DNA of 64,000 bases from Pseudomonas alkylphenolica (GTDB lineage: Bacteria; Pseudomonadota; Gammaproteobacteria; Pseudomonadales; Pseudomonadaceae): contig NZ_JADUCM010000003.1 of NCBI RefSeq assembly GCF_016009175.1, positions 62,001-126,000 on the forward strand, in the 5' to 3' direction. Of this stretch, positions 12,381-22,771 are shown piece after piece. Below the pieces are notes generated by a model, which ran no database searches, was not told the DNA's origin, and saw only the letters and a program-made list of their open reading frames with translations. Each line of letters opens with the position of its first letter. Position 1 is the stretch's first letter. Both the position numbers and the translations under genes were made by a program.

Positions 12381-12722
12381 TCAGACCTTGCGGACGAATT
12401 CCGATTTCAGCTTCATCGGGCCGATGCCGTCGATCTTGCAGTCGATGTCATGGTCGCCATCACACAGGCGAATGTTCTTGACCTTGGTGCCGACCTTGAC
12501 CACCAGGGAGGTGCCCTTGACCTTCAGGTCCTTGATCACGGTGATGGTGTCGCCATCTTGCAAGACGTTGCCCACCGAATCCTTCTTGACGGTTTCGTCG
12601 CTCACAGCCTCGGCGTCACCGGCTGCAGACCACTCGTGGGCGCACTCGGGGCAGATCAGCTGGGTGCCGTCTTCGTAGGTGTATTCGGAGTTGCATTTAG
12701 GGCAGGGTGGCAAAGTGCTCAC
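12381..12722 (-). CDS. yjdM: Zinc-ribbon protein YjdM (PhnA family)
   Basis: The 113-residue protein has an N-terminal zinc ribbon, [25 protein letters not shown] (C8, C11, C26, C29 approximately), followed by a small beta domain ([34 protein letters not shown]) typical of YjdM, formerly called PhnA. Despite the old name the family is not required for phosphonate breakdown, and its role is unclear. It stands alone between the 82-residue gene and ispB on the minus strand. Confidence 0.92.
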   Translation of the reverse strand: MSTLPPCPKCNSEYTYEDGTQLICPECAHEWSAAGDAEAVSDETVKKDSVGNVLQDGDTITVIKDLKVKGTSLVVKVGTKVKNIRLCDGDHDIDCKIDGIGPMKLKSEFVRKV

Positions 12723-12791
12723 TAGGGTTCCTCAAGACGTACAGGTGCAAAACCTACATTGTATAGGGTTTTGTCCGTCAGAGGTCAAACA

Positions 12792-12811
12792 GGCCCATCG
12801 AGCGATGGGCC
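12792..12811 (-). terminator. Stem-loop after ispB
   Basis: A perfect 9-bp stem (GGCCCATCG / CGATGGGCC) with a 2-base loop begins ten bases beyond the ispB stop. Only TGTTT follows on the minus strand. Confidence 0.55.
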
Positions 12812-12820
12812 GGGGCGGGA

Positions 12821-13789
12821 TCAGTGCGTGCGAGCGACAGCGAATTCGCTCAGCTCTACCAGGGCATCGCGGTACTCGCTGGCAGGCAGGGCATCCAGGC
12901 AGGCAATGGCACGGGCTACGTAGTCGCGGGCCATTTGCGCCGTGTACTCCAGGGCGCCGGCAGCTTCAACGGCGGCACGGATGCTCTCAAGATCTTCGAT
13001 ACCGCCTTTCTGGATCGCCTGGCGTACCAGGGCGGCCTGTTCGGCAGTGCCTTCACGCATGGTGTAGATCAGCGGCAGGGTCGGCTTGCCTTCGGCCAGG
13101 TCGTCACCGACGTTCTTGCCCAGGGTCTCGGCATCGCCCTTGTAGTCGAGCAGGTCGTCGACCAGCTGGAAGGCCACACCCAGGTGGTCACCGAAGGTGC
13201 GCAGGGCTTCACGCTGCTCAGGGGAGGCTTCGGCCAGTGCGGCGGCGCTGTGGGTCGAGGCTTCGAAGAGCATCGCGGTCTTGCCGCGGATGACTTCCAT
13301 GTAGACCTCTTCAGTGGTGCTGGCGTCACGGATGCGCGACAGTTGCAGCACTTCACCCTCGGCGATGATCCGGGTGGCCTTGGAGAGGATCTGCATGACC
13401 GGCATCGAGCCCAGCTCGACCATCATCTCGAAGGAACGCGAATAGAGGAAGTCTCCCACCAGCACGCTCGGCGCGTTGCCCCACAGGGCATTGGCCGTCG
13501 AGCGGCCACGGCGCATGCCGGACATGTCGACGACGTCGTCGTGCAGCAAGGTGGCGGTGTGCAGGAACTCGATGGTGGCGGCCAGCAGACGCACGTCGTC
13601 GCCTTCGCGGCCCAGGGCCTTGCTGCACAGCAGGACCAACAGCGGGCGCAGGCGCTTGCCACCCGCTGAAGTGATGTAGTCGCCGATTTTCGATACCAGC
13701 GGTACACGCGAAGTCAGCTGTTTCTTGATAATCTCGTCAACGGCGCTGAAGTCGTCCGCTACCGCTCGGTAGAAAGCTTGGGGTTGCAT
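12821..13789 (-). CDS. ispB: Octaprenyl/polyprenyl diphosphate synthase
   Basis: This trans-prenyltransferase makes the long isoprenoid side chain of ubiquinone. The 322-residue product has both aspartate-rich motifs: the first DDVVD at residues 84-88 within LLHDDVVDMSGMRRG, and the second DDLLD in FQLVDDLLDYKGD. GGKRLRPLL near residue 43 is the usual N-terminal substrate motif. The frame starts at 13807, but MQPQAFYRAVADDF at 13789 gives the family length. It is divergent from rplU; chain length in pseudomonads is normally C45 (Q-9), so the name octaprenyl is by orthology only. Confidence 0.93.
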   Translation of the reverse strand: MQPQAFYRAVADDFSAVDEIIKKQLTSRVPLVSKIGDYITSAGGKRLRPLLVLLCSKALGREGDDVRLLAATIEFLHTATLLHDDVVDMSGMRRGRSTANALWGNAPSVLVGDFLYSRSFEMMVELGSMPVMQILSKATRIIAEGEVLQLSRIRDASTTEEVYMEVIRGKTAMLFEASTHSAAALAEASPEQREALRTFGDHLGVAFQLVDDLLDYKGDAETLGKNVGDDLAEGKPTLPLIYTMREGTAEQAALVRQAIQKGGIEDLESIRAAVEAAGALEYTAQMARDYVARAIACLDALPASEYRDALVELSEFAVARTH

Positions 13790-13880
13790 CGGCCACAGGT
13801 GCTCCATAAAGGTTGCGCGGCATGCTAGGTCGCGGGTCCCGGCGTGTCAAGGCGCGGTCCCCGCCAGCCGGGGGCGGGAC

Positions 13881-13909
13881 TTGCAAGGGGCGAGCGGCTT
13901 GCGTACAAT
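13881..13909 (+). promoter_or_regulatory. Sigma-70 promoter for rplU-rpmA
   Basis: TTGCAA (13881-13886) and TACAAT (13904-13909) are separated by 17 bases. Transcription would begin near 13916, giving an untranslated leader of about 125 bases before rplU. Confidence 0.8.
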
Positions 13910-14040
13910 CGCGCACCCTGAACTTCCTGGGCAGCACCTGCCTTACGCAATTGCACTGGGCCGTTCCAGCCCTATGCAGCCATGCCAGCCAATACTCTTC
14001 CTATAAAGAGCTGGGTGAGCAGGATTATCGGAGAAATACC

Positions 14041-14352
14041 ATGTACGCAGTAATTGTTACCGGTGGCAAGCAGTACAAAGTCGCCGAAGGTGAATACCTG
14101 AAAATCGAAAAACTGGAAGTCGCCACTGGCGAATCCGTGACTTTCGACCGCGTTCTGTTGGTTGCCAATGGCGACGACGTGAACATCGGCGCTCCAGTCG
14201 TTGCTGGTGCCAAAGTTGTTGCTGAAGTGATCTCGCAAGGTCGTCACGACAAAGTGCGCATCATCAAGTTCCGCCGCCGTAAGCACCACATGAAGCGTAT
14301 GGGCCACCGCCAGTGGTTCACCGAAATCAAGATCACCGGTATTTCGGCTTAA
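14041..14352 (+). CDS. rplU: 50S ribosomal protein L21
   Basis: The 103-residue product is a normal-length bL21: [25 protein letters not shown] at the start and [26 protein letters not shown] at the end, the signature region of the family. It binds 23S rRNA in the large subunit. Although the frame is open far upstream, the ATG at 14041 is preceded by CGGAGA and begins the conserved sequence. It is followed by rpmA after 31 bases, and the two form the usual L21-L27 operon. Confidence 0.97.
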   Translation: MYAVIVTGGKQYKVAEGEYLKIEKLEVATGESVTFDRVLLVANGDDVNIGAPVVAGAKVVAEVISQGRHDKVRIIKFRRRKHHMKRMGHRQWFTEIKITGISA

Positions 14353-14383
14353 TCGCCTGAATCCATTTCTGGAGAATTGAACC

Positions 14384-14641
14384 ATGGCACACAAAAAAGC
14401 TGGTGGTAGTACCCGTAACGGTCGCGACTCAGAAGCCAAACGCCTTGGCGTGAAGATGTATGGCGGCCAGGCTATCATTCCTGGCAACATCATCGTGCGT
14501 CAGCGCGGCACCCAATTCCACGCTGGCTACGGCGTTGGCATGGGCAAGGATCACACCCTGTTCGCCAAGATCGCGGGTAAGATCAAGTTTGAAGTAAAAG
14601 GCGAGTTCAATCGTCGTTACGTGAGCGTCGTTGCCGAGTAA
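14384..14641 (+). CDS. rpmA: 50S ribosomal protein L27
   Basis: The 85-residue product begins [24 protein letters not shown], the bL27 signature. The N-terminal tail reaches toward the peptidyl transferase centre. There is no N-terminal extension of the kind that is cleaved in some Firmicutes. TGGAGAA precedes the ATG. A strong terminator follows the stop, so obgE downstream is likely to have its own promoter or rely on read-through. Confidence 0.97.
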   Translation: MAHKKAGGSTRNGRDSEAKRLGVKMYGGQAIIPGNIIVRQRGTQFHAGYGVGMGKDHTLFAKIAGKIKFEVKGEFNRRYVSVVAE

Positions 14642-14656
14642 TCGCGCGAACGCTGG

Positions 14657-14685
14657 AAAAGCCCTGTCTCGCGACGGGGCTTTTT
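14657..14685 (+). terminator. Rho-independent terminator of rplU-rpmA
   Basis: AAAAGCCCTGTC pairs with GACGGGGCTTTT around a TCGC loop, ending in five T. Confidence 0.92.
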
Positions 14686-14819
14686 CGTTTGTGGGGTGAG
14701 TCTCTTGCAAAGCTGTTTGTATGGGCTGCCGGCGCTGGTGTTTCGGTCGTTGACGGGGGCCGCCGCGCTCACTTTTGCAAGAGCCTTATGTCTTTGTGTC
14801 ACTCAGCTCGTCCAGCTGA

Positions 14820-16058
<1,239 letters not shown>

Positions 16059-16074
16059 TTCGTTGCAGTACACT

Positions 16075-16101
16075 AAACGCCGCTCTCAGGAGCGGCGTTT
16101 T
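16075..16101 (+). terminator. Rho-independent terminator of obgE
   Basis: AAACGCCGCTC pairs with GAGCGGCGTTT around TCAG; the symmetric CTAAA/TTTAG flanks could make it bidirectional. Confidence 0.85.
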
Positions 16102-16133
16102 AGTATCTAAAGATCTATATAGGTTGGAAGAAG

Positions 16134-17252
16134 ATGCGGAGCAAGGTGACGGGTGCGCAGCGCTGGGTCGTGAAAATCGGCAGTGCCCTGCTGACAGCAG
16201 ATGGCAAGGGCCTGGATCGCGCGGCCATGGGTGTCTGGGTCGAGCAGATGGTGGCGCTGCATGAGGCAGGTGTCGAGTTGGTACTGGTGTCGTCCGGGGC
16301 GGTCGCCGCCGGGATGAGCCGCTTGGGCTGGGCCAAGCGACCGGCTGCAATGAACGAGTTGCAAGCGGCTGCCTCGATCGGCCAGATGGTGCTGGTGCAG
16401 GCCTGGGAGTCGAGCTTTGCCGAGCATGACCGGCACACTGCGCAAATCCTGCTGACCCATGACGACCTCTCGGACCGCAAGCGTTACCTCAACGCGCGCA
16501 GCACCTTGCGCACCCTGGTTGACCTGGGTGTGGTGCCAGTCATCAACGAGAACGACACCGTGGTCACCGATGAAATCCGCTTTGGTGACAACGACACCCT
16601 CGCCGCCCTGGTGGCGAACCTGGTGGAAGCCGACCTGCTGGTGATCCTTACCGACCGCGATGGCATGTTCGACGCCGATCCGCGCAACAACCCCGATGCG
16701 CAGCTGATCTTCGAAGCCCGTGCCGATGACCCGAGCCTGGATGCCGTGGCCGGTGGTACCGGCGGTGCCCTGGGCCGTGGCGGCATGCAGACCAAGCTGC
16801 GCGCTGCGCGCCTGGCAGCGCGTTCCGGTGCCCATACCATCATCGTTGGCGGGCGTATCGAGCGTGTGCTCGATCGACTCAAGGCGGGCGAGCGCCTGGG
16901 TACGCTGCTGTCGCCTGAGCGCGGCATGCTGGCTGCGCGCAAGCAGTGGCTGGCTGGCCACCTGCAGACCCGTGGCACGCTGGTGCTCGATGACGGTGCG
17001 GTGAAGGCGCTGCGCCAGGACAACAAGAGCCTGTTGCCGGTAGGTGTCAAGACGGTGCAGGGCAGCTTCCGCCGTGGCGAAATGGTGGTCTGCGTCGGGC
17101 CGGATGGCCTTGAGGTTGCGCGCGGCCTGGCCAACTACAGCGCCCTTGAGGCGCAGAAAATCATCGGCCAGTCGTCCGAGGCCATCGAAGGCTTGCTGGG
17201 CTATAGCGCGGAGCCGGAACTGGTGCACCGCGACAACCTGATTCTGGTCTGA
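16134..17252 (+). CDS. proB: Glutamate 5-kinase
   Basis: ProB phosphorylates glutamate to gamma-glutamyl phosphate, the first step of proline synthesis. The 372-residue product has the amino-acid kinase domain ([58 protein letters not shown]) over residues 8-260 and a C-terminal PUA domain ([21 protein letters not shown]) over about 280-360. This is the two-domain E. coli-type enzyme, normally feedback-inhibited by proline. AGGTTGGAAG precedes the start. creA follows 11 bases downstream, so the two are probably co-transcribed; proA is not in the window. Confidence 0.96.
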   Translation: MRSKVTGAQRWVVKIGSALLTADGKGLDRAAMGVWVEQMVALHEAGVELVLVSSGAVAAGMSRLGWAKRPAAMNELQAAASIGQMVLVQAWESSFAEHDRHTAQILLTHDDLSDRKRYLNARSTLRTLVDLGVVPVINENDTVVTDEIRFGDNDTLAALVANLVEADLLVILTDRDGMFDADPRNNPDAQLIFEARADDPSLDAVAGGTGGALGRGGMQTKLRAARLAARSGAHTIIVGGRIERVLDRLKAGERLGTLLSPERGMLAARKQWLAGHLQTRGTLVLDDGAVKALRQDNKSLLPVGVKTVQGSFRRGEMVVCVGPDGLEVARGLANYSALEAQKIIGQSSEAIEGLLGYSAEPELVHRDNLILV

Positions 17253-17263
17253 GGAAAACAGCC

Positions 17264-17722
17264 GTGCTCAAAGGAATAGTTGCCGCAGCGCTACTGGCGC
17301 TGCCGATGCTGGCGGCGGCCGAGGAAATCGGTCAGGTGTCGACCGTGTTCAAGTTTGTCGGGCCGAACGACCGTATCGTCGTGGAAGCCTTCGATGACCC
17401 GAAGGTGGACGGGGTGACCTGCTACCTGTCGCGGGCCAAGACCGGCGGCGTGAAAGGTGGCCTGGGCCTGGCAGAAGACCGCGCCGAAGCCTCGATTGCC
17501 TGTCGTCAGGTGGGGCCGATCCATTTCAAGGAGCAGCTCAAGGACGGCGACGAGGTGTTCAAGGAGCGCACCTCGCTGGTGTTCAAGACCATGCAGGTGG
17601 TGCGTTTTCTCGACAAGAAGCGCAACACCCTGGTCTACCTGGTGTATTCGGACCGCCTGATCGAAGGCAGTCCGCAGAATGCGGTCACGGCGATTCCGAT
17701 TTTGCCTTGGCCTCAGCAATAA
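17264..17722 (+). CDS. creA: CreA family periplasmic protein
   Basis: The 152-residue protein starts with a signal peptide ([19 protein letters not shown]) and continues [63 protein letters not shown], the conserved core of the CreA family. Two Cys in the mature part may pair. The role of CreA is not established. It sits 11 bases after proB on the same strand, an arrangement I recall from other pseudomonads. GAGGAAAA precedes the ATG. Confidence 0.92.
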   Translation: MLKGIVAAALLALPMLAAAEEIGQVSTVFKFVGPNDRIVVEAFDDPKVDGVTCYLSRAKTGGVKGGLGLAEDRAEASIACRQVGPIHFKEQLKDGDEVFKERTSLVFKTMQVVRFLDKKRNTLVYLVYSDRLIEGSPQNAVTAIPILPWPQQ

Positions 17723-17736
17723 AATCGCGTTGAAAC

Positions 17737-17808
17737 CATCGCCGGCAAGCCGGCTCCCACAACGACCTGTACATGCGGTCTCTGTGGGGGCCGGCTTGCC
17801 GGCGATGG
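17737..17808. repeat. Inverted pair of REP elements
   Basis: CCATCGCCGGCAAGCCGGCT (from 17737) and its inverse ending CCGGCTTGCCGGCGATGG (to 17808) face each other around a 20-base spacer. They could fold into one long hairpin between the convergent creA and mksB genes. Confidence 0.88.
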
Positions 17809-17823
17809 GGCCTGAAAGGCCCC
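17807..17823 (-). terminator. Short stem-loop after mksB
   Basis: GGGGCC and GGCCCC pair around a 5-base loop, 12 bases beyond the mksB stop, touching the REP pair. Confidence 0.45.
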
Positions 17824-17834
17824 TGAAAGAAGTG

Positions 17835-20666
17835 TCAGGCTGACGCTTCTTCCGCTTCCTCCCGCACCACGGCCTTCTCCACATCCCGGCGGCTGATGTA
17901 CTTCCAGTCCGCTTCGTCAATGTAGATCCCGTTCGGCCCGCTACCGCCTTCCAGGTCGATGGCGACATGCGCCGACACCTGTGGCTTCACGCTCGCCAGA
18001 ATCGGTACGAAACCGAGTTGCAGGCTGGTTTCCAGCAGGGCGGCCTGGTTGCGTTCGTCGATGTCCGCTGCCTCGTCGAGGTAGTACGGCAGACGCACAC
18101 GGCCGGCCAGGTCACGGTCCATCAGGTGCAGCAACAAGTACATGTTGGTCAGCGCCTTGATGGTCATGGTGGTGCCGTTGGACGCCGCGCCGTCGATGTC
18201 GGTGTGGATGATCGGCTGGCCACCGACCTTGGTGATCTCGAAGGCCAGTTCGAACAGGTCCTTCAGGCCCAGCTGGTTGTGGTTGGCCGCCACCAGTCGC
18301 GCCAGGTATTCCTTGGCCTCTTCGTTCTTGTTGTCCTGTTCGGCACTGGCGCTCAGGTCGAACACCGACAGGGTCTCGCCTTCTTCGTACTGACCGGCGC
18401 TGTGGATGATCTGGTCGATGTGCTTGAGCGCTTCCTTGTTCGGCGCCAGGACGATACGGAAGCTCTCTAGGTTGGAGACCTGGCGTTTGTTGATCTCGCG
18501 GTTGAACAACGCCAGCTGGTGTTCGAGGCTGTCGTAGTCGCTGCGAATGTTGCGCAGGGTCCGGGCAATGTCAGTCACCGCTGCGCGGCGTGCCTTGCCC
18601 AGGGTCAGCGCTTCTTCGGTGCGGTGCGAGTAGGCGTTGATCAGCAGCTGCAGACGGCGCTCCATGTCGTCTTCGCTGTCGAACTTGGCCACGCCCTTGA
18701 GGCGTACCTGGGCGTACAGCGCTTCGATCTGGCCATCGACCCGCAGCAGGCCTTGCCAGCTGTCCTGGTAGTCGTTGAGCAGCGGCAGCAGGTTGTCCAT
18801 GGTGTCGTCGACCGGCTCCATGAACGGGGTGCCGAAGGGCAGGTCGGCAGGCAACAGCTGGCGGCGGCGCAAGGCATCGTCGAGAGTGCGCTGCTTGGCT
18901 TCCATGTCGGCGATCTGGCGGCCGACCAGCTGCAGCTTGGCCGACAGCTGCTGGACGCGTTCGGTAAAGGCGTCACTGGAGCGCTTGAGCTCGTCCTGGG
19001 CGGCTTCCATCTGCGCCAGTTGTTCGAGCTTGTCGCCTTCTTCGGCAGCCAGGGTCTGGCTGCGGCGGAAGTCTTCCAGGGCTTTTTGCGCGTCCAGTAC
19101 CTGCTGGTACAGGGCCTCGGTCTGGGTCTTGCTGGCGGCGCGGTCGGCGGCCACCGCCTGCTGGGTCTTGAGCTGCTTGAGCTCTTTCTCCAGGCGTTCT
19201 TTCTGGTCACGCAGGGCGGCGCGGTCGGCCAGGGCCTGCAGGGCCGGCGGCTCGATGTGCGAGAGGTCGATGGACAGGCCCGGTGCTTCGAAGCGCTCGC
19301 CTTTGAACCCGTCCAGTACCGCTTCCAGGGATTTGACCCAGAGGTCGCTGTCATCCAGCTCGATACCGCGGTCGCCCAGCGGCAGGCTGAACAGGGCGCC
19401 GTTGAACAGGCGCATCAGGCGTTCGACGTCCTGCTGCGAGAACTCTTCGCGCAGGCGGGCGTAGCTGTTGTTGTCGGCGTGGTCGAGCTGCTGCTTGACC
19501 GACTTCAGGCGCTTCTCGAGATCGCGCAGGCGCTCTTCGAGGTCTTCGGCACTGAACTGACGGGACTGGGCCAGGGCGCCGGCCAGTTCGTCGTGGGCGT
19601 CTTTGGCGGCCAGCAGCTGCTGTTCCAGCACCTTGACGTCATCGACCAGGGCAAAGCGGTGCTTGAGTACCGACAGTTCGCCGAGCCAGCGTTGCACACC
19701 GGTGATTTCACGTTCCAGGCGCATCAGCTCCTGGGTGCCGCCACGCTGGTCGTTCTGCAGGCTGTCCTGTTCGTTCTTGTAGTGCTCGGCCTGGATCACC
19801 AGCTCTTCCTTACGGGCACTGGCGTAGTCCTGCCAGGTGCCCAGCAGCGAGTCGAGCAGGGGCGACAGGCGGTGCAGCTTGCCGCGCAGGATGTCGCGCT
19901 GGGCCACGCCGTTGGCCAGGGCCTCGACCAGCGGACCGGCGGCTACCAGCGAGTTGTAGTCCTGCTCCATGCGCCGCACATCGCGGAACGCCTCTTCGCA
20001 GGCGGCGATGTAGTCGACGCTGCCCGAACGCAGGCTGTGCTCGAAGGCGTCGAGGAACAGCTGCTTGAGTTTCGCCGCAGTGATCTCGCGCATGTGCAGC
20101 AGGTTGATGAACAAGGCGCGGAAGGTCTTCAGGCTTTGTTCGCTGGTAGAGCGCAGCGGGATCAGCGTGAGGTCCAGCGGGATCGAGGTGTGGCCACCGA
20201 CCAGCAGCCGCCGCAGTTCGTCAGGCTTGAGTTCGTAGGCCTTGAGGCCATTGCGCTCGAGGTTGCTGAACAGCTCTTTCTGGCGCAGGCAGGTGTCGTC
20301 TTTCTGGTAATGGGCCAGGTCCAGCTCACCTGCGTAGGCGAAGAACTGATGACCGAAACCGCCACCCGGGCCACGGCCGACCACGCCGATGACGTGCGGG
20401 CCGTGCGGCAGGTTGACCTCGCAGAGGATGTAGCTGGTGTCGCTGGCAAAGTAGAAGCGGCGCGACTGCTCCAGGCTGTATTTGCCGAAGCTCATGTCGG
20501 ACATGCGCGCCAGGATCGGGAACTGCAGGGCGTTGATCGAGGCACTCTTGCCCAGGTTGTTCGCGCCATAGACCGACAGCGGGTGTTCCAGGGGGAACAG
20601 GCCCAGGCTGTAGCCGGCGGTGTTGAGCAGTGCGAAGCGGCGAATGCCGTAGCGTTCCTGGCTCAT
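17835..20666 (-). CDS. mksB: MksB, SMC-like ATPase of the MksBEF condensin
   Basis: The 943-residue protein is the SMC subunit of a MukBEF-like complex. Its ATPase head is split: GANNLGKS (residues 34-41) is the Walker A, and near the C terminus come the signature-like region DGAASNGTTMTIKAL and the Walker B LPYYLDEAADID. Between them are about 600 residues of coiled-coil rich in Glu, Gln, Leu and Ala. The arms are much shorter than in MukB (about 1,480 residues), which is the diagnostic difference. The start overlaps the mksE stop by four bases (ATGA), as expected for an F-E-B operon. No nuclease subunit gene (mksG/jetD) follows. Confidence 0.9.
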   Translation of the reverse strand: MSQERYGIRRFALLNTAGYSLGLFPLEHPLSVYGANNLGKSASINALQFPILARMSDMSFGKYSLEQSRRFYFASDTSYILCEVNLPHGPHVIGVVGRGPGGGFGHQFFAYAGELDLAHYQKDDTCLRQKELFSNLERNGLKAYELKPDELRRLLVGGHTSIPLDLTLIPLRSTSEQSLKTFRALFINLLHMREITAAKLKQLFLDAFEHSLRSGSVDYIAACEEAFRDVRRMEQDYNSLVAAGPLVEALANGVAQRDILRGKLHRLSPLLDSLLGTWQDYASARKEELVIQAEHYKNEQDSLQNDQRGGTQELMRLEREITGVQRWLGELSVLKHRFALVDDVKVLEQQLLAAKDAHDELAGALAQSRQFSAEDLEERLRDLEKRLKSVKQQLDHADNNSYARLREEFSQQDVERLMRLFNGALFSLPLGDRGIELDDSDLWVKSLEAVLDGFKGERFEAPGLSIDLSHIEPPALQALADRAALRDQKERLEKELKQLKTQQAVAADRAASKTQTEALYQQVLDAQKALEDFRRSQTLAAEEGDKLEQLAQMEAAQDELKRSSDAFTERVQQLSAKLQLVGRQIADMEAKQRTLDDALRRRQLLPADLPFGTPFMEPVDDTMDNLLPLLNDYQDSWQGLLRVDGQIEALYAQVRLKGVAKFDSEDDMERRLQLLINAYSHRTEEALTLGKARRAAVTDIARTLRNIRSDYDSLEHQLALFNREINKRQVSNLESFRIVLAPNKEALKHIDQIIHSAGQYEEGETLSVFDLSASAEQDNKNEEAKEYLARLVAANHNQLGLKDLFELAFEITKVGGQPIIHTDIDGAASNGTTMTIKALTNMYLLLHLMDRDLAGRVRLPYYLDEAADIDERNQAALLETSLQLGFVPILASVKPQVSAHVAIDLEGGSGPNGIYIDEADWKYISRRDVEKAVVREEAEEASA

Positions 20667-21364
20667 GCGTCAATCTCCTGTTGCTCTTCGGCGATGGCTC
20701 GGGCCAAGGCGTCTTCTTCACTTTCTTCGAACGGGGTGAGGTCGAGCGGGTCGTCGGTGCGGTTCAGTTCTTCGGGGCTTTCTTCTTCGACCAGTACCGG
20801 CGTTGGCAGCGGCAGTGCGCTGTGCAGGCTGGCGGCGAGGTCACGGTCCTGCTGGACCGACAGGCAGACGTCGAGGAAACGGTGCATCGGCGGCAGGAAG
20901 CGGTAGATGCCGTTTTCTTCGTGGGCAAAGCCGAGCTGGGTCATGCGGCGCATGATCTTTTCTTCCAGCTCGTCGGCGGTTTGCACTTCGGCCTGGATGA
21001 ACAGGTCGCGGTACTTCTCCAGCATCGACGGCAGTTCGTCACGGCCGAGGCTGCCACCGTCAAGTACCGACATCGGGTCGCGGCCCTGGTCGGCGAGGTG
21101 CTCAACCAGGATGAAGGTGAACAGCGACAGGCGCTGGGCGGTCTTGTTGACCTGCGCGGCCGCCTGGTCGGGGACGAAGTAGTAGAAGCCACGGGTGTCA
21201 CAGACCAGCTCGAAGCCCAGGGCCTTGAACAGGCCGCGGTACTGGTCCTGGAAGTTTGACAGCTGGCCGTACAGCTCCGGGTCGCGGCGGCTGATATGGA
21301 AGCCCTTGAACAGCTCGCGGAAGATCGGTGCGAGCTGGGACAGTTCGGAAAGATCAAGATGCAT
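20663..21364 (-). CDS. mksE: MksE subunit of the MksBEF condensin
   Basis: This 233-residue protein occupies the position of MukE/MksE between the kleisin and SMC genes. It starts MHLDLSELSQLAPIFRELFKGFHISRRD and includes helix-strand patterns expected of tandem winged-helix domains (TQLGFAHEENGIYRFLPPMHRFLDVCL). The C-terminal 60 residues are strongly acidic (VEEESPEELNRTDDPLDLTPFEESEEDALARA). Both ends overlap neighbours: 11 bases with mksF and 4 bases with mksB, indicating translational coupling. It is inferred to bridge MksF and bind DNA as in MukBEF. Confidence 0.88.
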   Translation of the reverse strand: MHLDLSELSQLAPIFRELFKGFHISRRDPELYGQLSNFQDQYRGLFKALGFELVCDTRGFYYFVPDQAAAQVNKTAQRLSLFTFILVEHLADQGRDPMSVLDGGSLGRDELPSMLEKYRDLFIQAEVQTADELEEKIMRRMTQLGFAHEENGIYRFLPPMHRFLDVCLSVQQDRDLAASLHSALPLPTPVLVEEESPEELNRTDDPLDLTPFEESEEDALARAIAEEQQEIDA

Positions 21365-22631
21365 GGGCAGGGCTCGCAGTAGGCTCAGGCGATGGTTCGC
21401 GGCTAGATGTCAGGGCGAAGGAGCGCAGGCTGACCTGGTGTTCGCGGGTGAGGTAGTCGCGGCGCTCGAGGCGTTCGCGGGTAAAGCGTTTTTCCCGCGA
21501 CAGGCGCGAGAACCAGTACAGCAGTTCGTCGGTGGCGCCGTCGGGCTCCTGCTCCAGCAGCCAGACCATCAGGTCCGGCAGGGGCAGGGCGCCTTCGCAG
21601 CGTTCGAGCATTTCCTTGACCGTGCGCGGCGCCCGCGGGGCATCGCCCTTGTGGCTCTTGTGCGCCTTGGGGAATTTCGCCGGCTTGGGTTCGAAGCGGG
21701 CCAGGGCATATACGTAGGCTTCGACCTGACTGGCACTGCCAAGGAAGGTGCTCTGCGGCCGGGTGAACATCGGCATGGCGGCTTGCGGCACTGCGTCCAG
21801 GCCCTTGCGGCGGATCACCGAGAGGGCCAGCGCGGCCCCGCGGGTCACGGCGTTGTGGCGGCGGGCTTCTTCACGCAGCGGCAGCAACAGCTCGCGGGCA
21901 TGGCGCAGGGTCAGTTGGGCGCTGGTCTGCATCTCGAGGATCCGCGCGTGGGTGCGCAGGAGCATGTCGTCATCGACCAGATGGCCCAGGCGCGCCTGCT
22001 CGCCAAGCAGGCGCAGCAGCACGGTTTCGACCTTGCGCACGCCTTGCTCGAAGGCGCCGTCGGCGTTCACCAGTTGAATCATCGGTTCGACGTATTCGTC
22101 CCAGGTCGCCAGGACTTCGGCGTAGCGCTGGCGCAGGGGGATCTGCCGGTCGCTGGTCTTGGCCCGTTCGGCCACGGCGACCAGCGCCTGTTCGTCATTG
22201 TCGAGTTTTTTCAGTACGTCGCGTACGCGCATGTCGAGCAAGCGCAGCTGGCGTGCCAGGTCGTTGCCGTCGCGAATCTCGAAGGCGTCCTGAATGTGCC
22301 CGGCCAACCGCTCGAGGTGGCGCAGGTAGGCTTCGATCTCGAGGCACAGGCCCAGGCGGTGTTCGCGGCGCAGGTAGGCGAGGAAGTCGTGGATCTGCGC
22401 ATTGAGCTCGAAGCGGTTGGGGCTTTTCGCCACCGGCACCAGAATATCCAGGCGAATCCACACGTCGAGCAGGCTGGTAATGTCCTGGGGCGTGCTCTCC
22501 AACTGCTGGTTGGCCAATTGCTGACGCAGTTCGGCGAGGCTCAGGGTGCCCCCGTCGAAACGCTCGCACAACGGCTCAAGCAAGGCCCAGTGTTCGGCTA
22601 GGGCGCGCAGGACGCGCTTGGGTTCGATCAT
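21354..22631 (-). CDS. mksF: MksF, kleisin subunit of the MksBEF condensin
   Basis: The 425-residue product is the first gene of the F-E-B operon. It begins MIEPKRVLRALAEHWALLEPLCERFDGGTLSLAELRQQL, an N-terminal winged-helix typical of MukF-like kleisins, followed by a long helical middle (residues 110-260) and a C-terminal winged-helix-like region (DLMVWLLEQEPDGATDELLYWFSRLSREKRF). Names are by function: kleisin is F and SMC is B. It is divergent from holD; the 140-base gap between them should hold both promoters. Confidence 0.86.
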   Translation of the reverse strand: MIEPKRVLRALAEHWALLEPLCERFDGGTLSLAELRQQLANQQLESTPQDITSLLDVWIRLDILVPVAKSPNRFELNAQIHDFLAYLRREHRLGLCLEIEAYLRHLERLAGHIQDAFEIRDGNDLARQLRLLDMRVRDVLKKLDNDEQALVAVAERAKTSDRQIPLRQRYAEVLATWDEYVEPMIQLVNADGAFEQGVRKVETVLLRLLGEQARLGHLVDDDMLLRTHARILEMQTSAQLTLRHARELLLPLREEARRHNAVTRGAALALSVIRRKGLDAVPQAAMPMFTRPQSTFLGSASQVEAYVYALARFEPKPAKFPKAHKSHKGDAPRAPRTVKEMLERCEGALPLPDLMVWLLEQEPDGATDELLYWFSRLSREKRFTRERLERRDYLTREHQVSLRSFALTSSREPSPEPTASPAHAS

Positions 22632-22771
22632 TGGCGGGTCGACTCGTTGCCAAATAAAAGCGCCGATTGTACTGCATCAGGTGGCTGTCGATTCACCCCT
22701 GATCGTTTTGAGCTGCAACCGGGCGCTTTTCTGCCGATCAACAGCGGCGCGCAGCGGCGAACAACGGTAGA

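Noticed and set aside
18519..20906. 795-codon open frame antisense to mksB and mksE
   Set aside because: Composition is Gln/Val/Leu-rich shadow of Leu/Glu-rich coiled coil on the other strand; no domain and no ribosome-binding site.
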